Below are positions 10,691 to 24,300 of a stretch of DNA of 64,000 nt, in pieces. The notes beneath the pieces are model-generated. The model did no database searches. It was not told the origin of the DNA and worked only from the letters and a program-made list of their open reading frames with translations. This DNA is from Ischnura elegans (taxonomy: Eukaryota > Arthropoda > Insecta > Odonata > Coenagrionidae): contig NC_060254.1 of the NCBI RefSeq assembly GCF_921293095.1, positions 57,086,069 through 57,150,068 on the forward strand. The letters run 5' to 3'. Both the position numbers and the translations under genes were made by a program. Position 1 is the stretch's first letter. Each line of letters starts with the position of its first letter.

Positions 10691-11375
10691 AAAATTGGCC
10701 CAATGTGGTAGGCTACTGGGGTTCTTACATAGAAAGGGTAATCTGATCCAATGTCAAATCATAACCTAACTACTTGAAAATAACGATCTTTTTCGCAAAA
10801 TTTTCAAATCTCACACTGAATAGCATGAATTATTTCATATTTGAAGAGCTTTCACATTATTTATGTATGAATTTAACAAAGCATGCTTCTTACAAACTAT
10901 TAAGAGACATTTATCTTCAAACTAGTTTTCCACCTCTGCAAAACTTTTCCTTGAGCAGTTAGCAGCTATAAATTAATTTTTTAAATGCGCAATAACATTT
11001 ACACATACAAATTACCTTTTTTGTTGAGATATGTAGTGAAGTTGATGAATACATACATAATTCCCCTTTTCAAATTTCAAATTTTCAATGAAAGGATATT
11101 TTCTATTGTACCAGGTGCCCACGGGTAAATCCCTCACCTTGTGTTTTGCATGATGAATTTTGGAAAATTATTATTTCGAAAAAATGTGGACAAGATAATA
11201 TGTGTACTATTAAAAAAATGACAGAATTTACCTTTATATAATGATACAGTTTAATACGAAACAACAAACTTCCTTTAACTACTTGTGGCCACCAACATCA
11301 CCAGTTTACTTGCTCACCATGCAAACAAGATAAATGATAAGGACAGTTACCTTGGTGGGTGGACCCACCTCTGGG
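10691..11375. other. Unassigned 0.7 kb
   Basis: AT-rich sequence. A 62-codon frame at 10774-10962 has no recognisable features. No repeat match seen. Confidence 0.3.
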
Positions 11376-12031
11376 CAGGGCCGTTTTAAGGTCATCGTAG
11401 GCCCTAAGCACTTTCAAAGTCGTAGGCCCTCCCCGACTTCATTTTTAATATTTTTCAAAAATGCACCCACACTTCTTTGCGATTTGAAATCTAAATGAAC
11501 TTTCCGCATTGTTAATTATTCTATGCAGACTCTATGCAGTGATGATGCAGTAATTCCGGTGTTACATCATGCGCTAGGCATTCGTTGTTAATTGTTAATC
11601 GTGTGCTTCTTTTTTCTTAAAAAATTTAAAAAGTTTTAAAGTAAGTTTCCTTTTCTAGACTCAAATTGATAAAAACGTATCTTCGGTCAACGATGGGACA
11701 AACACGACTATGCTCCCTGGCATTACTTTCAATTGAAAAGGATTTAATGAGGGAAATGGCATTTGAGGACGCCGTATGTGACTTTGTTAAGACAAAGAGC
11801 GGAAAAGTTTACTCTAAAGATACTGTAATTTACAGATCTAAAGCACTGCAGCTTGACTTGCTCAGGTGCTTATCTCACACGGTTATATATAGTTACTTTA
11901 ATACAAACATTATTAAATTTCCTGGTATTCTGAACTTGTTTTCCCTTTATGTTCTGGCTTTCGTAGGCCTTTGAAAAGTCCGTAGGCCCTAGGCACAGTG
12001 CCTACTGCGCCTAATTGATGAAGCGGCCCTG
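11376..12031 (+). mobile_element. hAT transposon, internally deleted, with transposase tail
   Basis: Ends CAGGGCCGTTTTAAGG and GAAGCGGCCCTG, flanked by CCTCTGGG (11368-11375) and TCTCTGGG (12032-12039), a 7-of-8 match to an 8-bp TSD. Subterminal CGTAGGCCCT words appear near both ends in inverted order. It still carries the 3' coding end of a hAT transposase (11660-11812), so it is a deletion derivative of an autonomous element, not a simple MITE. Confidence 0.75.
11660..11812 (+). pseudogene. hAT transposase C-terminal (hATC) fragment
   Basis: The frame reads LRSTMGQTRLCSLALLSIEK, then DLMREMAFEDAVCDFVKTKS. This matches the last segment of the hAT dimerisation region in ZMYM-type/hAT transposases (pattern LRSTM-Q-RL--LALLSIE-D). 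An acceptor-like TTTTCTAG lies just upstream at about 11651-11658. The upstream domains (BED finger, catalytic core) are absent. Confidence 0.65.
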
Positions 12032-12106
12032 TCTCTGGGTGCCGTAGATGGCAGGGAAAGATTAGAAATAAAGAAAGAAATCGTAGGTTGGAGCTTGTTA
12101 ATAGCC

Positions 12107-12112
12107 TTTAAT
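12107..12112 (-). terminator. Possible poly(A) signal ATTAAA of the EB-module gene
   Basis: ATTAAA on the minus strand about 56 bases after the stop codon at 12168-12170. It is the common variant of AATAAA and sits at a plausible distance for a short 3' UTR. Cleavage site unknown. Confidence 0.35.
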
Positions 12113-12167
12113 TGCCATTCCTATAGATGCTATACTAGGATAGCTGATCACCAAGACATTGTATGAA

Positions 12168-12382
12168 TTAAGGCACTTCGCAATTCTCACAGTCCAATTG
12201 CACGTCAACATCTGCTACAATGTGAAGGTGGATCTTTTGAGACTCCTTCTTGCATCCTTCCCCACTGCTATCAACCACATATCCTTGCCGACACTGACAG
12301 CTGTAATCGCCAATCTCGTCCAGCTTGCACTCCATTCCAGGGTCGGAACAGCCAGTAGTCGGTATGCACATCCCTCCTACAG
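12168..12382 (-). CDS. EB-module gene, terminal exon (module 10 and tail)
   Basis: Acceptor chosen at CCCTGAAG|CT because it keeps phase 1 and begins a module (GGMCIPTTGC, then CQCRQGYVVDSSGEGC). A second possible acceptor (cctctag|TG at about 12414) would add ten residues in the same frame. The tail KIHLHIVADVDVQLDCENC adds two cysteines and ends in TAA at 12168-12170. Confidence 0.7.
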
Positions 12383-15300
12383 CTTCAGGGGAACGAATCA
12401 ATATCAGCAAAAGCTTCATCACTAGAGGTAAAGTTTGCCACACAACCAGGGGAGGGGTCTGGGATGATTGGGGGCCCTCGGCTGGGTCTGGCCTTGTCTC
12501 ATGGGGTCCTCCTTACCAGGGAATTCAGAGGTCCTCCTCCAGAAAATTTAAGGAAATTGTATGTGCGGAAATGTATTTTGACACTATTCTGGCTCTTAAA
12601 AAACAGATAAAAGTTAGTAAAAAGTAACTATTTCGCAAGAGAAATAATGTAAAAATTGAGAATTTCTAATAAAATTTCTCACTGCTCATAAAATTTAATA
12701 ACGTACATACTATTGTTCCAGTATCTATTTTTTGAATTTGTTCCTCGAAATTGCACTGAAATTTGAAAAAACCATCTAAAATAACCTTGGAAATAAGGAA
12801 TAAAACTCTTCAATGTTCACTATTATATTAATATGGGCTCAACCCGGGTTTTGTAACGTAGTTCAGGTGACTGATCTTACATGCATTTTATATTTACACA
12901 TACATATTGAATACGACAGTAAGGACATCTATCGGAGGGGAGTGAATTGGTTTAGTGGGCGGGGTTGGGTGTGGGCAATCCACTCCATTCCCTGTTTAAC
13001 CCCTACCCCCGTCCACTCAACCAATCCACCCCCTTCCAATAGATGTCCTTACTGTCGTATTCAGTATGTATGTATAAATATAAAATTGCGTTAAAATCAA
13101 TTTTTATACATGCAATTTCCTAAAAATTTTCAGGGAGAGGAAGAACCCTGATTGTATGAGCCCCAGCTGAGGGCCCCCAATCACCCCAGACCAGTGGCGT
13201 AGCAAGCGGGGGGGTTTAGGGGTCTGGACCCCCCCGAAATATATAAACCCCCAAAATTACTATGCTTCATTAAAGATAAGAAATATTGAAAAATAATGGC
13301 TTACAAAAGATTTCTTTGACAAGTGAAGTTTGTTTGATTATTAAAAGTGCTAAAATTAGTTAAAAACCCTCTATTCAGGACTCAGTTTTTCCAAAATTTT
13401 CCCCTCTGGTTTTGGACCCCCCCCAACGAAATTCCTGGCTAAGCTACTGTCCCAGACCGACCCCGATGCAAATCCAAAATTTTCATACTATCCCAGTGAG
13501 AAATGGGTGGTGGAATCCACGTGGAACCCACGTGGAGATGTAACGTGGATACCACGTGTTTTTGGTCGTGGAATCAACGTGGAATCCACGTGGAAATTTG
13601 GTGGAAAAATTAAAACAGCAGTAGGTGCTGTCCTAAAACCATTAAAACCTCAACCACTCTATATCTAAACCTTCTATATATGTGTCTACGAATTTTCATG
13701 TGCTCTCATGGCTGCCTTTCCACGAATTATATAAAAATAGAATGTGCGATACATTTTCACATAACTAGTATGGTTTCAGGATGATAAATGACGCAATGTC
13801 ACCAGAGAGTTAAGTTCCACAAATTAGAAATTCTGTTTAACATTTAATGCTAATCACCACAAATCCACTTGAAATCAACGTGGATTCCACGTGGGTCCAA
13901 CCACTCAATATCCACCACCACCAAATATCCCCCGCTCAACATGGATTCCACGTGGGTTCCACGTGGATTCCACCACCCATTTCTCACTGGGATGGGACAT
14001 ATGAATAGCAGCATTTTCTGGGTTTCCAACGGTGTTAATTGTTTATAGTGACAATAGTTCCTGCAGGCCTGTAGTAGCAGAAAATAGTGCCTGTGTTCCA
14101 GCAGGTGTCTTCAGCTCCTAAAGTGTAATGATGATGCGGGTGGTTTCCCCTTGTATAGGGCCGTCTTGGTTCTGATTGGTGCCTGCAGGAACGCATGCCG
14201 CAATTGTCACTATAATCATCAAACCTCAGAACAAGTTCCATTCATCATGCACACCATGGAAGCCTTTGCACCATCGGGAGATGCATGCTTGACATGTTCT
14301 TGACTTGTGCGTCAGGATTCACTGAATGACCCATTGCATAATGGAAAAGACTGCATCTTCATTAAGTGGAAACATTTTGAATGAGAAAACAATGATTTTA
14401 ATGCACTTGTAAGGTGACCTTAGCACAGTGGCAGGTACATATGGTGGGTGAGGGGGTCATTCAATGCTTAAATTCATTTTACATTATAATAACTTTGTAG
14501 ATCATTGTAAAATTTCAATTGCAATAAAGTTTACTCGTGAAAATAAATGGGCAGTGTGGCTGAGCTTCTACTTCAATGTACCAGCACTAGGGACCGCCAT
14601 CTGGCCTAGGTCGCAGCCCTATGTCCCCTAGGCCCCTGGCAAGACCACCAGGCACACCGATATGAAAACCTGACTGAGAAAAATGGGCACTTACTGGATA
14701 TGCATGTATTATTCACACTAGGTGGCATTCCGTTTGCACACTGACATGATGATTCTGTTGAATTCCACATGCAAACAGAGTTGGGTACACCTATACAGTC
14801 GTCATTGGTGTTGCATGGATCGCCTAGTTCAGCTGGAAACACGAGATTGAATGTATAAGAATACCACTATGGAACCAAATCAAAACTGATTTGTGAGCCG
14901 CATTAAAATTTAGGGTAAGGGTACTTTACCCCACTTTCTGAGAAGCATAATATGTATGATTAGCTTAAACTCGGAAAGGGCGCATGGGGTGTTAATGACA
15001 CCCCATGGTTCTTCTTTGACCCACTGCTTATACATCGTGGTACAGTGGAACCTTGATAATTTGAATTTTTTTAATTCGAAATATTCTTCAAGTCGAATAT
15101 TTCTCTTGGTCCCTAGCATTTTGTATACATGCAATGCTAAAAATATTGGATAATTCGAATTTTAGGTGTGTCAAATTAAGGTATAAATTATAGTATGTGA
15201 CTCAAAATAATTGTGAATCCATCGGGAAATATGCTTTACCGATGCTTTTGTCAAAAGGTTTGTGTTGGACAAAATTCGTGCCATCATAGAGTCAGATAAC

Positions 15301-18300
15301 TCACCCTTCCCTTCCCGCCCGCCGCTCTGACCGTTCCAAACCAACTTCATAGTTAATTGAAATAAATATTCCTGTTTTGATGTTACTTTACTCATGTTAA
15401 TAGGCGTTAATCAACGTATTTATATTCCAAGAGTATCGGTTAAATAAAGAGTTTTGATTGAAAATACGAATTATTGTTTTGGACCTACAGCAAACTCCCG
15501 ATTATCCGAGCTAATGGCGGGTAGAGGGGGCACGGATAATCGGAAAACACGGATAACCCAAACTTTCACTTTAATTTCATGCTATTTTCACAATTTTCGT
15601 AAATCACAAAATGTACTATTATTTACGCACATTGTCCGTTGTTTCAGATAGCTTTCTTTTCCCAACCACTATCTTTTTAGTGGCGATAACGTGATTCTTC
15701 TCTTATTCCTAATGCTCCACATAATACCTGGTTTCCGAAAACCATACATCCATGGCTGCAAGATCAAGGATTTTGAATAGAGATGCGCGCAGTGATTATG
15801 CACGGATGCTGCATAGTTACAGCGAGACATCGGGTATTACACTGTCACTGTGTAAACTCATGCAAGGATAATCTGCAACACGGATAACCCGCATCCGGAT
15901 AATCGGGAGTCGGCTGTATTTATTAAGGACTTCTTTAATTCGAATTTTTGGATAATACAAAGTTTTTAACTGTTCCCTTGATGTTTGAATTATCCAAGTT
16001 CCACTGTATCTACGGCGTTGTTAGTTCTTATACCTTCAAGTCTCATACATTTTGACAAAATACTGCCAGTATTCCATAAACTTTTCATTCCGCTTCGGGA
16101 TCGGAACGAGTTAAAGTGTCCTGGGGTGTCACCTACACCCCACGAGCCCTTACACTTTCCTCTTCCGAGCCATTGGACTTCCCCTGCGCTTTTTCTATTC
16201 ATGAAAGATAATTAATTTTTTCTCTTTTAGCACGAAACATGATAAAAGATACACTGTAGTATGTTCCACAGAATTTTACTTAACCAACCCACGTTTCGAC
16301 ATTATTTATTCCATATTTTTTATGAGTCGGCACCCCTGTTGACAGCAATTTAACAGATGGAAAATTTAGTGTTTGGACAATAATGCACAGGGTTTCAGAT
16401 GCTTTAATAGGGGGTCGTTTCGACGACTTTTGTTGCATTTCGTCTCGTTCACTCCAAACATTTGAATGAAATAGTGAATCAGTCAGTGAGAGGTCCGAAG
16501 TGGGTTTTATAGTAAATACATGAAAGTTCAACTGAAATCTTTTGATGCACTCAGTCTCTCAAATTACTACTAAGCTTCACCGCTCCAAGATATAAAAATT
16601 CTAGACCAATGTGATACATCCAAGTTAACTTGTGTACTAAACAGTAATGGAATGAAATGAAGTGTGGGCTTGTAAAGCTTCTGGCTTCATTGTGATGTCT
16701 AGTGTTGAGAGATGATATGTATCTCCATTCGATTATGAGTTACTCACAGGGGCGGATCCAGGATTTTTTTCTGGGTGGGGCACAAGGATACCTTGTAATA
16801 CAAAACGAATGCAATGATAATGGGACCGTATTAAAAATCTTGCATATTTTTGAGGGTCTGGGGGGGGGTACGTGCCCCCCCTGGATCCGCCTATGGTTAC
16901 TCACACTAATATTAAAAATACGTACTTGGAACACAAAATTCATCGCCAATTACGTGGAATCCTTCCATACAGATGCAAATAGAGTTGTTACCACAAATTC
17001 CATTTGCCAGGCCAATGCAGTCAGAATCATAATGGCACAAGTCACCATACTTTGAATCTGAAAAATAAAATTGATTTTTATTTAAACCTCTCTCCCCCAC
17101 TTTGATTCCAACAGTAAGCTGACTAATAATTGTCAATCATGGAAAATAAAGAAATAAACTTTGTAAAGTTCCCTCAAGGCATTTAAGGCGCTTTGTACGG
17201 CCAAATTTTGTAGATGTAGATGCAGAAATGAGATGAAACGTGGGAGATACAAGCTTCAATGCCATATCTAGTGGAGATAGGTAATATTTCCACTCCATAT
17301 TCAATTATGATAAACACATTAATAATTAAACTATGTACCTGATACACAGAATTCATTGCCATCTACATGGAATCCATCCTTGCAGTTGCAAGTAGAGTTA
17401 TCACAGATTCCATTTGCTAGACCAATGCAGTCAGCATCACTTTTGCATGAGTCACCATACTTTGCATCTGAAAAATAAAGTTCATTCTTATTTGAGCCTG
17501 CATGGATAAAAAAGAGGCAATTCTCTTCGTCTTATTTGGTGCCCCTAGATAAACACGTTCAAATTTAATTTTGTTCCCCCAGTAGCCCTAGATCTACAGG
17601 GTGTTTCAGGAGGTTACTGCTATTCTTCAAAAAGTGATAGGAGAAATTATTTTAAGCATTTTTTGTCCAAAAAGATGAGGTCGCAACTCCTTATTGCTTC
17701 AGCTATGGAAACACAAACAATTTTTTGAATGCACTTTGCAGAAATATGTGAAAACGGTAATTTTCGGTGCCCAGCCCATTAACATTTTCTTTAGTACATA
17801 CTCTGAACTTTTATGGATGTTAAATAATTAAGGTTTGATGAAAATGTATTATTATAATTGTCTGAAAAAATTAATCTTTGAGCTTAATTGAACAAGAGCT
17901 TTGATCGAGTACATATCAACAATATGGTAGTTCAATCTCACCCATTTTGAGAAATAGGTATATACTTAAAATTGTCTCCCCAACCACCTCCTGAATAATT
18001 GAAGAATTCTCTTGGAATACTATGTACAACTGTGTACCAAAGATGGGAAAATTTATGTAACTTTTCATTGTCACTACGATTTTGCGAGAATTCTGCAGAG
18101 AAAAAAATCATTCGACTTCACCTGTGTTTGAACCTGGATCCCCCCATTTCCGGTTGAGTGCTTTAGGCAGTTAAGCTACCCAGATGCCATTCCTCCATTT
18201 GAAAAATTTGTGGACTATTCCGGAGAGGATGGTCTGGACTGCTGAGCATATTATGTGACTAACAGTCCGAATCATGTGCACTGTTCCACAGTGGGAGAGC

Positions 18301-21300
18301 GAAGCCCGATCTTTGAACTCTAGAGGTGTTCATTCAGGTAAGTCTCTCAAATTACCACTAAGCTTCATTACTGCTAGACAAAAATTATGGACTGATCTGA
18401 TTCATCTGAGTTAACTTGATAAGCATAATGATGGAAAGATGCAAGATTGGTGTTCACTCATACCACCCACTGGCATGTGCTATGGCCTATTTTTGCAACA
18501 ACTACGAATACATAGCTAATTGTTTGCCGCATGTTGGTGTATACTCAACCCCTGCCAAACACCATGGAGATTGCTCAGAGGGTATAACGTAGATGTTAAT
18601 ATGGAAATGAGATGAAGTGTGGGCGTGAAAGACTTCAATGTTAAATCTAGTGGAGAGAGCTAATATCTCCACTCAGGGCTGGCGACTTATCAAAAATATT
18701 GGGAGGTCCATACTGGGGTTTTGCTCTGGGAAATTTGATAAATAGTGAGTTTTGAAGTTTTTTAAAAGCATTTTAGAAAAGTCATATGATCAACATTAGA
18801 ACCCTGAAAACTTGACGCTCGATAACTCGACACTACAGTAAAATCGACAAGCCTGACATCTTTTCTTCCCCCAATAACAACATTTTGGGGGGTTTCGGGC
18901 TCCTTCAAGCCCCATGGAGTCGGCACCACTGTCTCCACTCCATAGTGATAGCACAATAATAATTTAAATATGTACCCTTAACGCAGACTTCATTGTCATC
19001 AACATGGAATCCATCCTTGCAGATGCATGTTAAGTTTTTGCACATTCCATTTGCCAGGCCAATGCAGTCAGAATCACTTTTGCACGAGTCACCATACATT
19101 GCATCTGAAAAATAAGGTAAATTTATATTTGAGCGTTCATTTTTTTAGAGCACATTACAAATCTGTTTCTCTTCTTCTCCTTATTTTGTGTCTCTTCACG
19201 ATCATGTTCCAATCATATTATGTATGCCTTCCAGCCAAGGGCATACCCAGGATCATAACTAGGGGGGGGGCAAGCCAAGTTGTGACAATTTGGTATGGAA
19301 AAGGTGAATGAAACCAACATTCTAAGGAAATTATAACAACGCTTTATTAGTTTATGGGATTATTTCCTTGAAAAAATAGTTTTATTTTAGTTACATATCT
19401 TATACTAATACATATAATTTTTTGTGATTTCAAATAAAATTTGTTGAATACTTTCGTTTCAATTCAGAACTGATTTTGCTTAAAGACATTTGTAATGTTT
19501 GCTTCCAGGCAGTAGGCAAGCCCCCCCCCCCTTTCCCTCGCTGGGTACGCCCATGCTTCCAGCAATGAATTCATAGCAATATACCAGAGTCAAAAATATT
19601 TATGCATGTGACTTTTCATTGTCATAAAGATTATTATAACCAGTTCAAATTCAGTCGTTCATACAGACTTGAAAACATAATGCATTGAAATAATTCCGTA
19701 TACGCGAGGGAGAAACATGAATGACCCAGTCCTTCCCCAGTGAATCAATTGTGTGAACTTTTCTCAAGTTTACCACTAGTTGAGTGACTCCATCTTGGCT
19801 AATGTTTTGCTAATCATCTTGGCTATCATCCTAGGAATTTCCCAATGCAGTTGTGCTGACTTCTTCATCTTAATTAACACTTTCCGTCTATAAGCATGTG
19901 CCTCATCATTGATCAGTGGGTCCAACCAGGGGCGGATCCAGGATTTTTTTCTGGGAGGGGCACAAGCAAGGCCGTATCCAGGATTTTGTTCTGGGTGGGG
20001 CACAAGGATACCTCGTAATGCAAAACGAACGCAATGATAATGGGACCGTATTAAAAATCATGCATATTTTTGAGGGTCTGGGGGGGGCACGTGCCCCCGT
20101 GCCCCCCCCCTGGATCCGCCTATGGGTCCAACTTTCCTATCCTGTTGGATCTTCTTGAGGAAAATGGCGGATACAGATGGGGAGCGCATGCTAAATTTAT
20201 CCAATTAGGTTAGTAAAATGGATTAAATTTTAAAATTTCTCTGAGTTCTTGGGGGGTGATATCCCCCAAAACCCCCCTCGCTGCGCCACTGATTACTGAT
20301 ATGAAAATATTAATAAGTTACATGTTTAATAAGGACAGTTTTTGAGCCCAATGGCTCAAAGAATTTCTCAGCTTATTAAATTTTATAATGCATTATGGTT
20401 CTATTATATATTTAGTGAATTTTTTCCTTGATACTGCATTGTAACCTAAAAATAACCTTTTCAAATAGCACTTTCAAAAAAGCCTCAGGTTCTCTTCTAT
20501 CTTCTGACACCTTTATTTTATTTTTTTTTCATTTTGTCTTTTTACAAATGAGTCTGTTATAAATAAGGTAACTAATGAAAACATAGAATTTTATATTTGC
20601 AAAAAAAAGCTTTGGTTCAAGTAATCTGAGTCTTTTTTTATTACACCTTTCATATAGGCTTGAGCATAGATCGTCCTGACAATGCCGAGAAATGAAATTC
20701 TTGTCTCGACCTCCGAGACGAGACTCTTGCACAGCACAAGACTTATTACCCCTCCTTCCCCTAATTTGATATAAAAAGTTCTATCTTGAATTGTTTAACA
20801 ATTTTTGTATCGTTGTAAAGGAGTTAAGGAAGTGTACATGCAAATGCATGGCTACAAGCATAGGCGGACAGATGGGGAAATGGTTGGAAAGGGGCTCAAA
20901 AACTGTCCTTATTAAACATGCAACTTATTAGTATTTTCATATCAGTTATCAGTGGCACAAGGCAGGGTTTTGGGGGATAAACCACCCCTCCAGATCTCAG
21001 AGAAATTTAATCCATTTTACTCAATTGGATAAATATTACTTATAGAATAGTGTAAGGATGAATAAAATATCCCTCAGAAAGCCGTAAAACTCACCATTTT
21101 GAATCATTTATCATAAAAACTTTTTGGCGGAGGGCACCTTCCCCTCCTGTATTCCATACACCCCAGTATTAGTTGCTCCTAAAACCCCCCTAGCCTTAAT
21201 TCCTAGCTGTGCACCTGTCAGTAATAACTTTTACATTTAAAAAAAAAGTATGTTTTGAACAGTAAATGTAGAACGTTGTTTTTAATCTGAAATATGAGAA

Positions 21301-24300
21301 GACCATAAGCTTGTTAGCCCCTTGCACCTCCCGCAGAAAAAATCCTGAATCCACCCTTGGCCACAAGTCCCAAACGTGAAAGAAGTTTGGATTGCGTTTA
21401 TCGTAGACCGTATTGCATTCCCTACTGTAAAAACGACCCTCTCTCCCAGGAGGTATTCCATACTCCCCAGGTCGTGACTCCACATCCTCAAATTTGATGC
21501 TGAATGTGCCCCTGCGTGGGAAGTTACCATAGGGGAAAAATTTGTGGGGTCCTGTGGTGGTGAAGTCCCCTAACACCCCCTCCCCCCAATATATATGCTT
21601 GCTTGGTCTTTTCAGAAACGAACAAAGTGATATCATTTATTTTGTGATTTGAAACCAATTATTTTTTATGTGCAGTTTACTTACCAGCCACGCACTTCTT
21701 TTCGTCATCAGAATGGAATCCCTTCTCGCAGGTGCAAGTTCCCTTCCCCTGGAAGGTACTACACATTCCATGAGCCAGAGTTTCGCACCCTAGTCCATTT
21801 TCACATACGTCACCGACCAATGCATCTGGGAGAGCAAACGTATTTATCGCACGTTAGAACAGGCATGCACAAAATATTTTGCCCAAGGACCAGGAATGTT
21901 TATGAAGGGCCCTCTAATAATTCAGTCCCTTGGTTATTCTCAATCAATCCTGTGCATATATGTACACCACAAGGGAGTTTTTAGGTTGATAACAGTTTTG
22001 CCAGTATGAGCACTTGCGTTGTGACCCCGCAAGCCCACCCTGAGTGCTCATTTCCATTGTAAAGCTTTACCATGCAGAAAGGTGGAAGCTGTTGACAAGA
22101 AAAGTCTAGGGGCATGCGAGATGTGGATGTGGAGAAAAATGGAGAAGTTGAAGTGGACTAAGAGGGAGAGGAACAAGGAAGTGCTGGTCATGAAGGGCAA
22201 GAAGAGAAGATCTCTAAATGAGGAACGTAGGTGACATAGGGTGTGAATGGACGGAGTACTATATGGGGAGGGAACGGTGACATAGCAAGGGGGGAGGTTC
22301 GAGGGGTCGCGACTCCCCCCCCAAATGTAAAAACGTAATTACTTTCCTTCATTAGAAAAACAAAATATTAAAAAATCTTGGATTTAAAAAAGATTGCTTT
22401 GACAAATGAAGTTTTTTCGATTATGAAAAGCGTTAAAATTAGTTTAAAACCCTCTACTTAGTAACCTGTTTTTTTATTTTCCCTGGTTTTGGACCCCCCC
22501 TAACAAAATTCCTGGCTACCCCACTGGTCTCTGTGCATTGAAGTTGCCAAGTTTTTCATATGTTTCAATTTCCTAATACATAATGTTTGAATGGAAGAAA
22601 ATTATATTGAAAATTGAAGAAATAATATTGGGAGCTCTAATAAAATGGATGGATCAGTTAATTGTTCTTGTAGCCACTTATAAATCTGAATAAAGAAATG
22701 AAGTTTCAATAGTGAATAACAGATTTTCGAAGTCATTGTATACGTACTAGGTTACAAGCTGTTATAAAGGAGAGGAAAAAAAAGGATTATGAAAAGGGAA
22801 ACACCACCTCTATTATGAATACTTTTAAAGCTTATTGCTACAAAGAACTTGAGATATCACACCGTGGTTTGAGAGGTTGAAATGGGGATAGAACAGGTAA
22901 TATCATTGTTATTTTTGGGAACATTAAAAGGGGAGATCTCATTATCATTGTAACTCAAAAGTAAATGATCAATAATACAAAGAAAATTTTCATACCAGCC
23001 TCACACTTCTTCCTGTAATCAGTATGGTAACCTTGAATGCAGACGCACTTTCCATCGCCAGTATTGGTACTACACATTCCATTGGATAGACCTTCACATC
23101 CTTTTCCATCCATACACTTGTCTCCAACAAATGCATCTGGAAATATAAAAATATCCATGCTCTTATCTTACCACAGGGATTTAATTGTATTTCAAATTCC
23201 TGAAAATTTTTTTTACAGGCAATCGTTATTCATGTGCAATAGGGTAGTTCCCTTCATCAAAGAAAATGAAAGGCATTGATTGCAATACGTTAACCGCCAT
23301 CAGTATATTCATAATATACAAATTATTTGGTTTTATAAATCCCAGTTTAGACGAATGTTAATGGTAAATTTTAACCTCATTTGAAAAAGCCCAAATTGGT
23401 GGCCATGCGATGCCACTCCACGTGACGTTACAGGGACCTAGTTTCTATAAGACTAGATAGGAGTTTTACATTGTCTGAGATTACCAATGCATGCATGAGG
23501 CACAGCACTTAGGGAAACATCTCTTAATAATCACCTATCAAAATTGCCTAAGGTCGGAAAGTTTCCTTCGTTTGATAGGGTATTAATAATCCTTATTGAA
23601 GCCAAGCGCTACCTGCTGGCAGCCTGCATTGTAGTGGCACTCTTAGCCTTGCTCCAAGGAGGCCTCACACAGCGGCAGCCGGAACCAGAATGACATCACT
23701 CGGGCTTTTCCCAGCATTCAAACTTAGCCGTCGCATTTTCGTGCACTTGAAAATTTTCACTTTTCATTTAATTGCAAAAAATATATGATCATTTAAAAAT
23801 CTAAAAGCGTGAAATACATACTCCAATTAACCTTTCGATTTAGGCAATAAAAAAGTAGGAAACCACCCTATTGTAATAATAGCCACAGGCCCTGATTTGG
23901 ACTCTATAGGCCCATACTGAAGGGAGTAATAATTCACTATTATATGAACAACAACAAACCGCTCATGGCCAAGCAGTAGCTGTGTAGCGGCGACCTGCTC
24001 TGCATGAGCTCATGAAGTCATCAACTTATCTGCAATAAGAATAAAGCTGTCAAAATGTGGTGTGGACCATTTCTAATACCAGCATGAGGCCCTGATTTAG
24101 AATCTAATGCCCATAGGCCCTACCTGTAATATGAACCCTTCGGGCTCAGAGCAGTATGGAATACCACCCTAGCATGGTGATCCCCAAAGTTCTTAAAAGA
24201 GCACCCTCACCACCTTGAAAATACAGTTAAACCTCTTTACATCGTAATGGAGGGGGCCAAAATTTGGGCAATTTGATGTATGGAGGTTCACTATAGAGAG

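Larger units (their letters stand above)
12448..13470 (+). mobile_element. hAT-like element, TIR CAGGGG(C/A)GG(G)GTCTGGG, with two insertions
   Basis: Starts CAGGGGAGGGGTCTGGG with the GGGGGCCCTCGGCTGGG word and ends in the inverse, CCAGCTGAGGGCCCCCAATC to CCCAGACCGACCCC. Inside are a foldback element (12885-13085) and, four bases from a TIR word, a hAT MITE (13192-13449). No coding capacity. Right boundary uncertain. Confidence 0.55.

Noticed and set aside
14035..14241. Additional EB exon between exons 9 and 10 or after exon 10
   Set aside because: Cysteine-containing minus frame, but spacing does not fit the module and no phase-1 acceptor/donor pair surrounds it.
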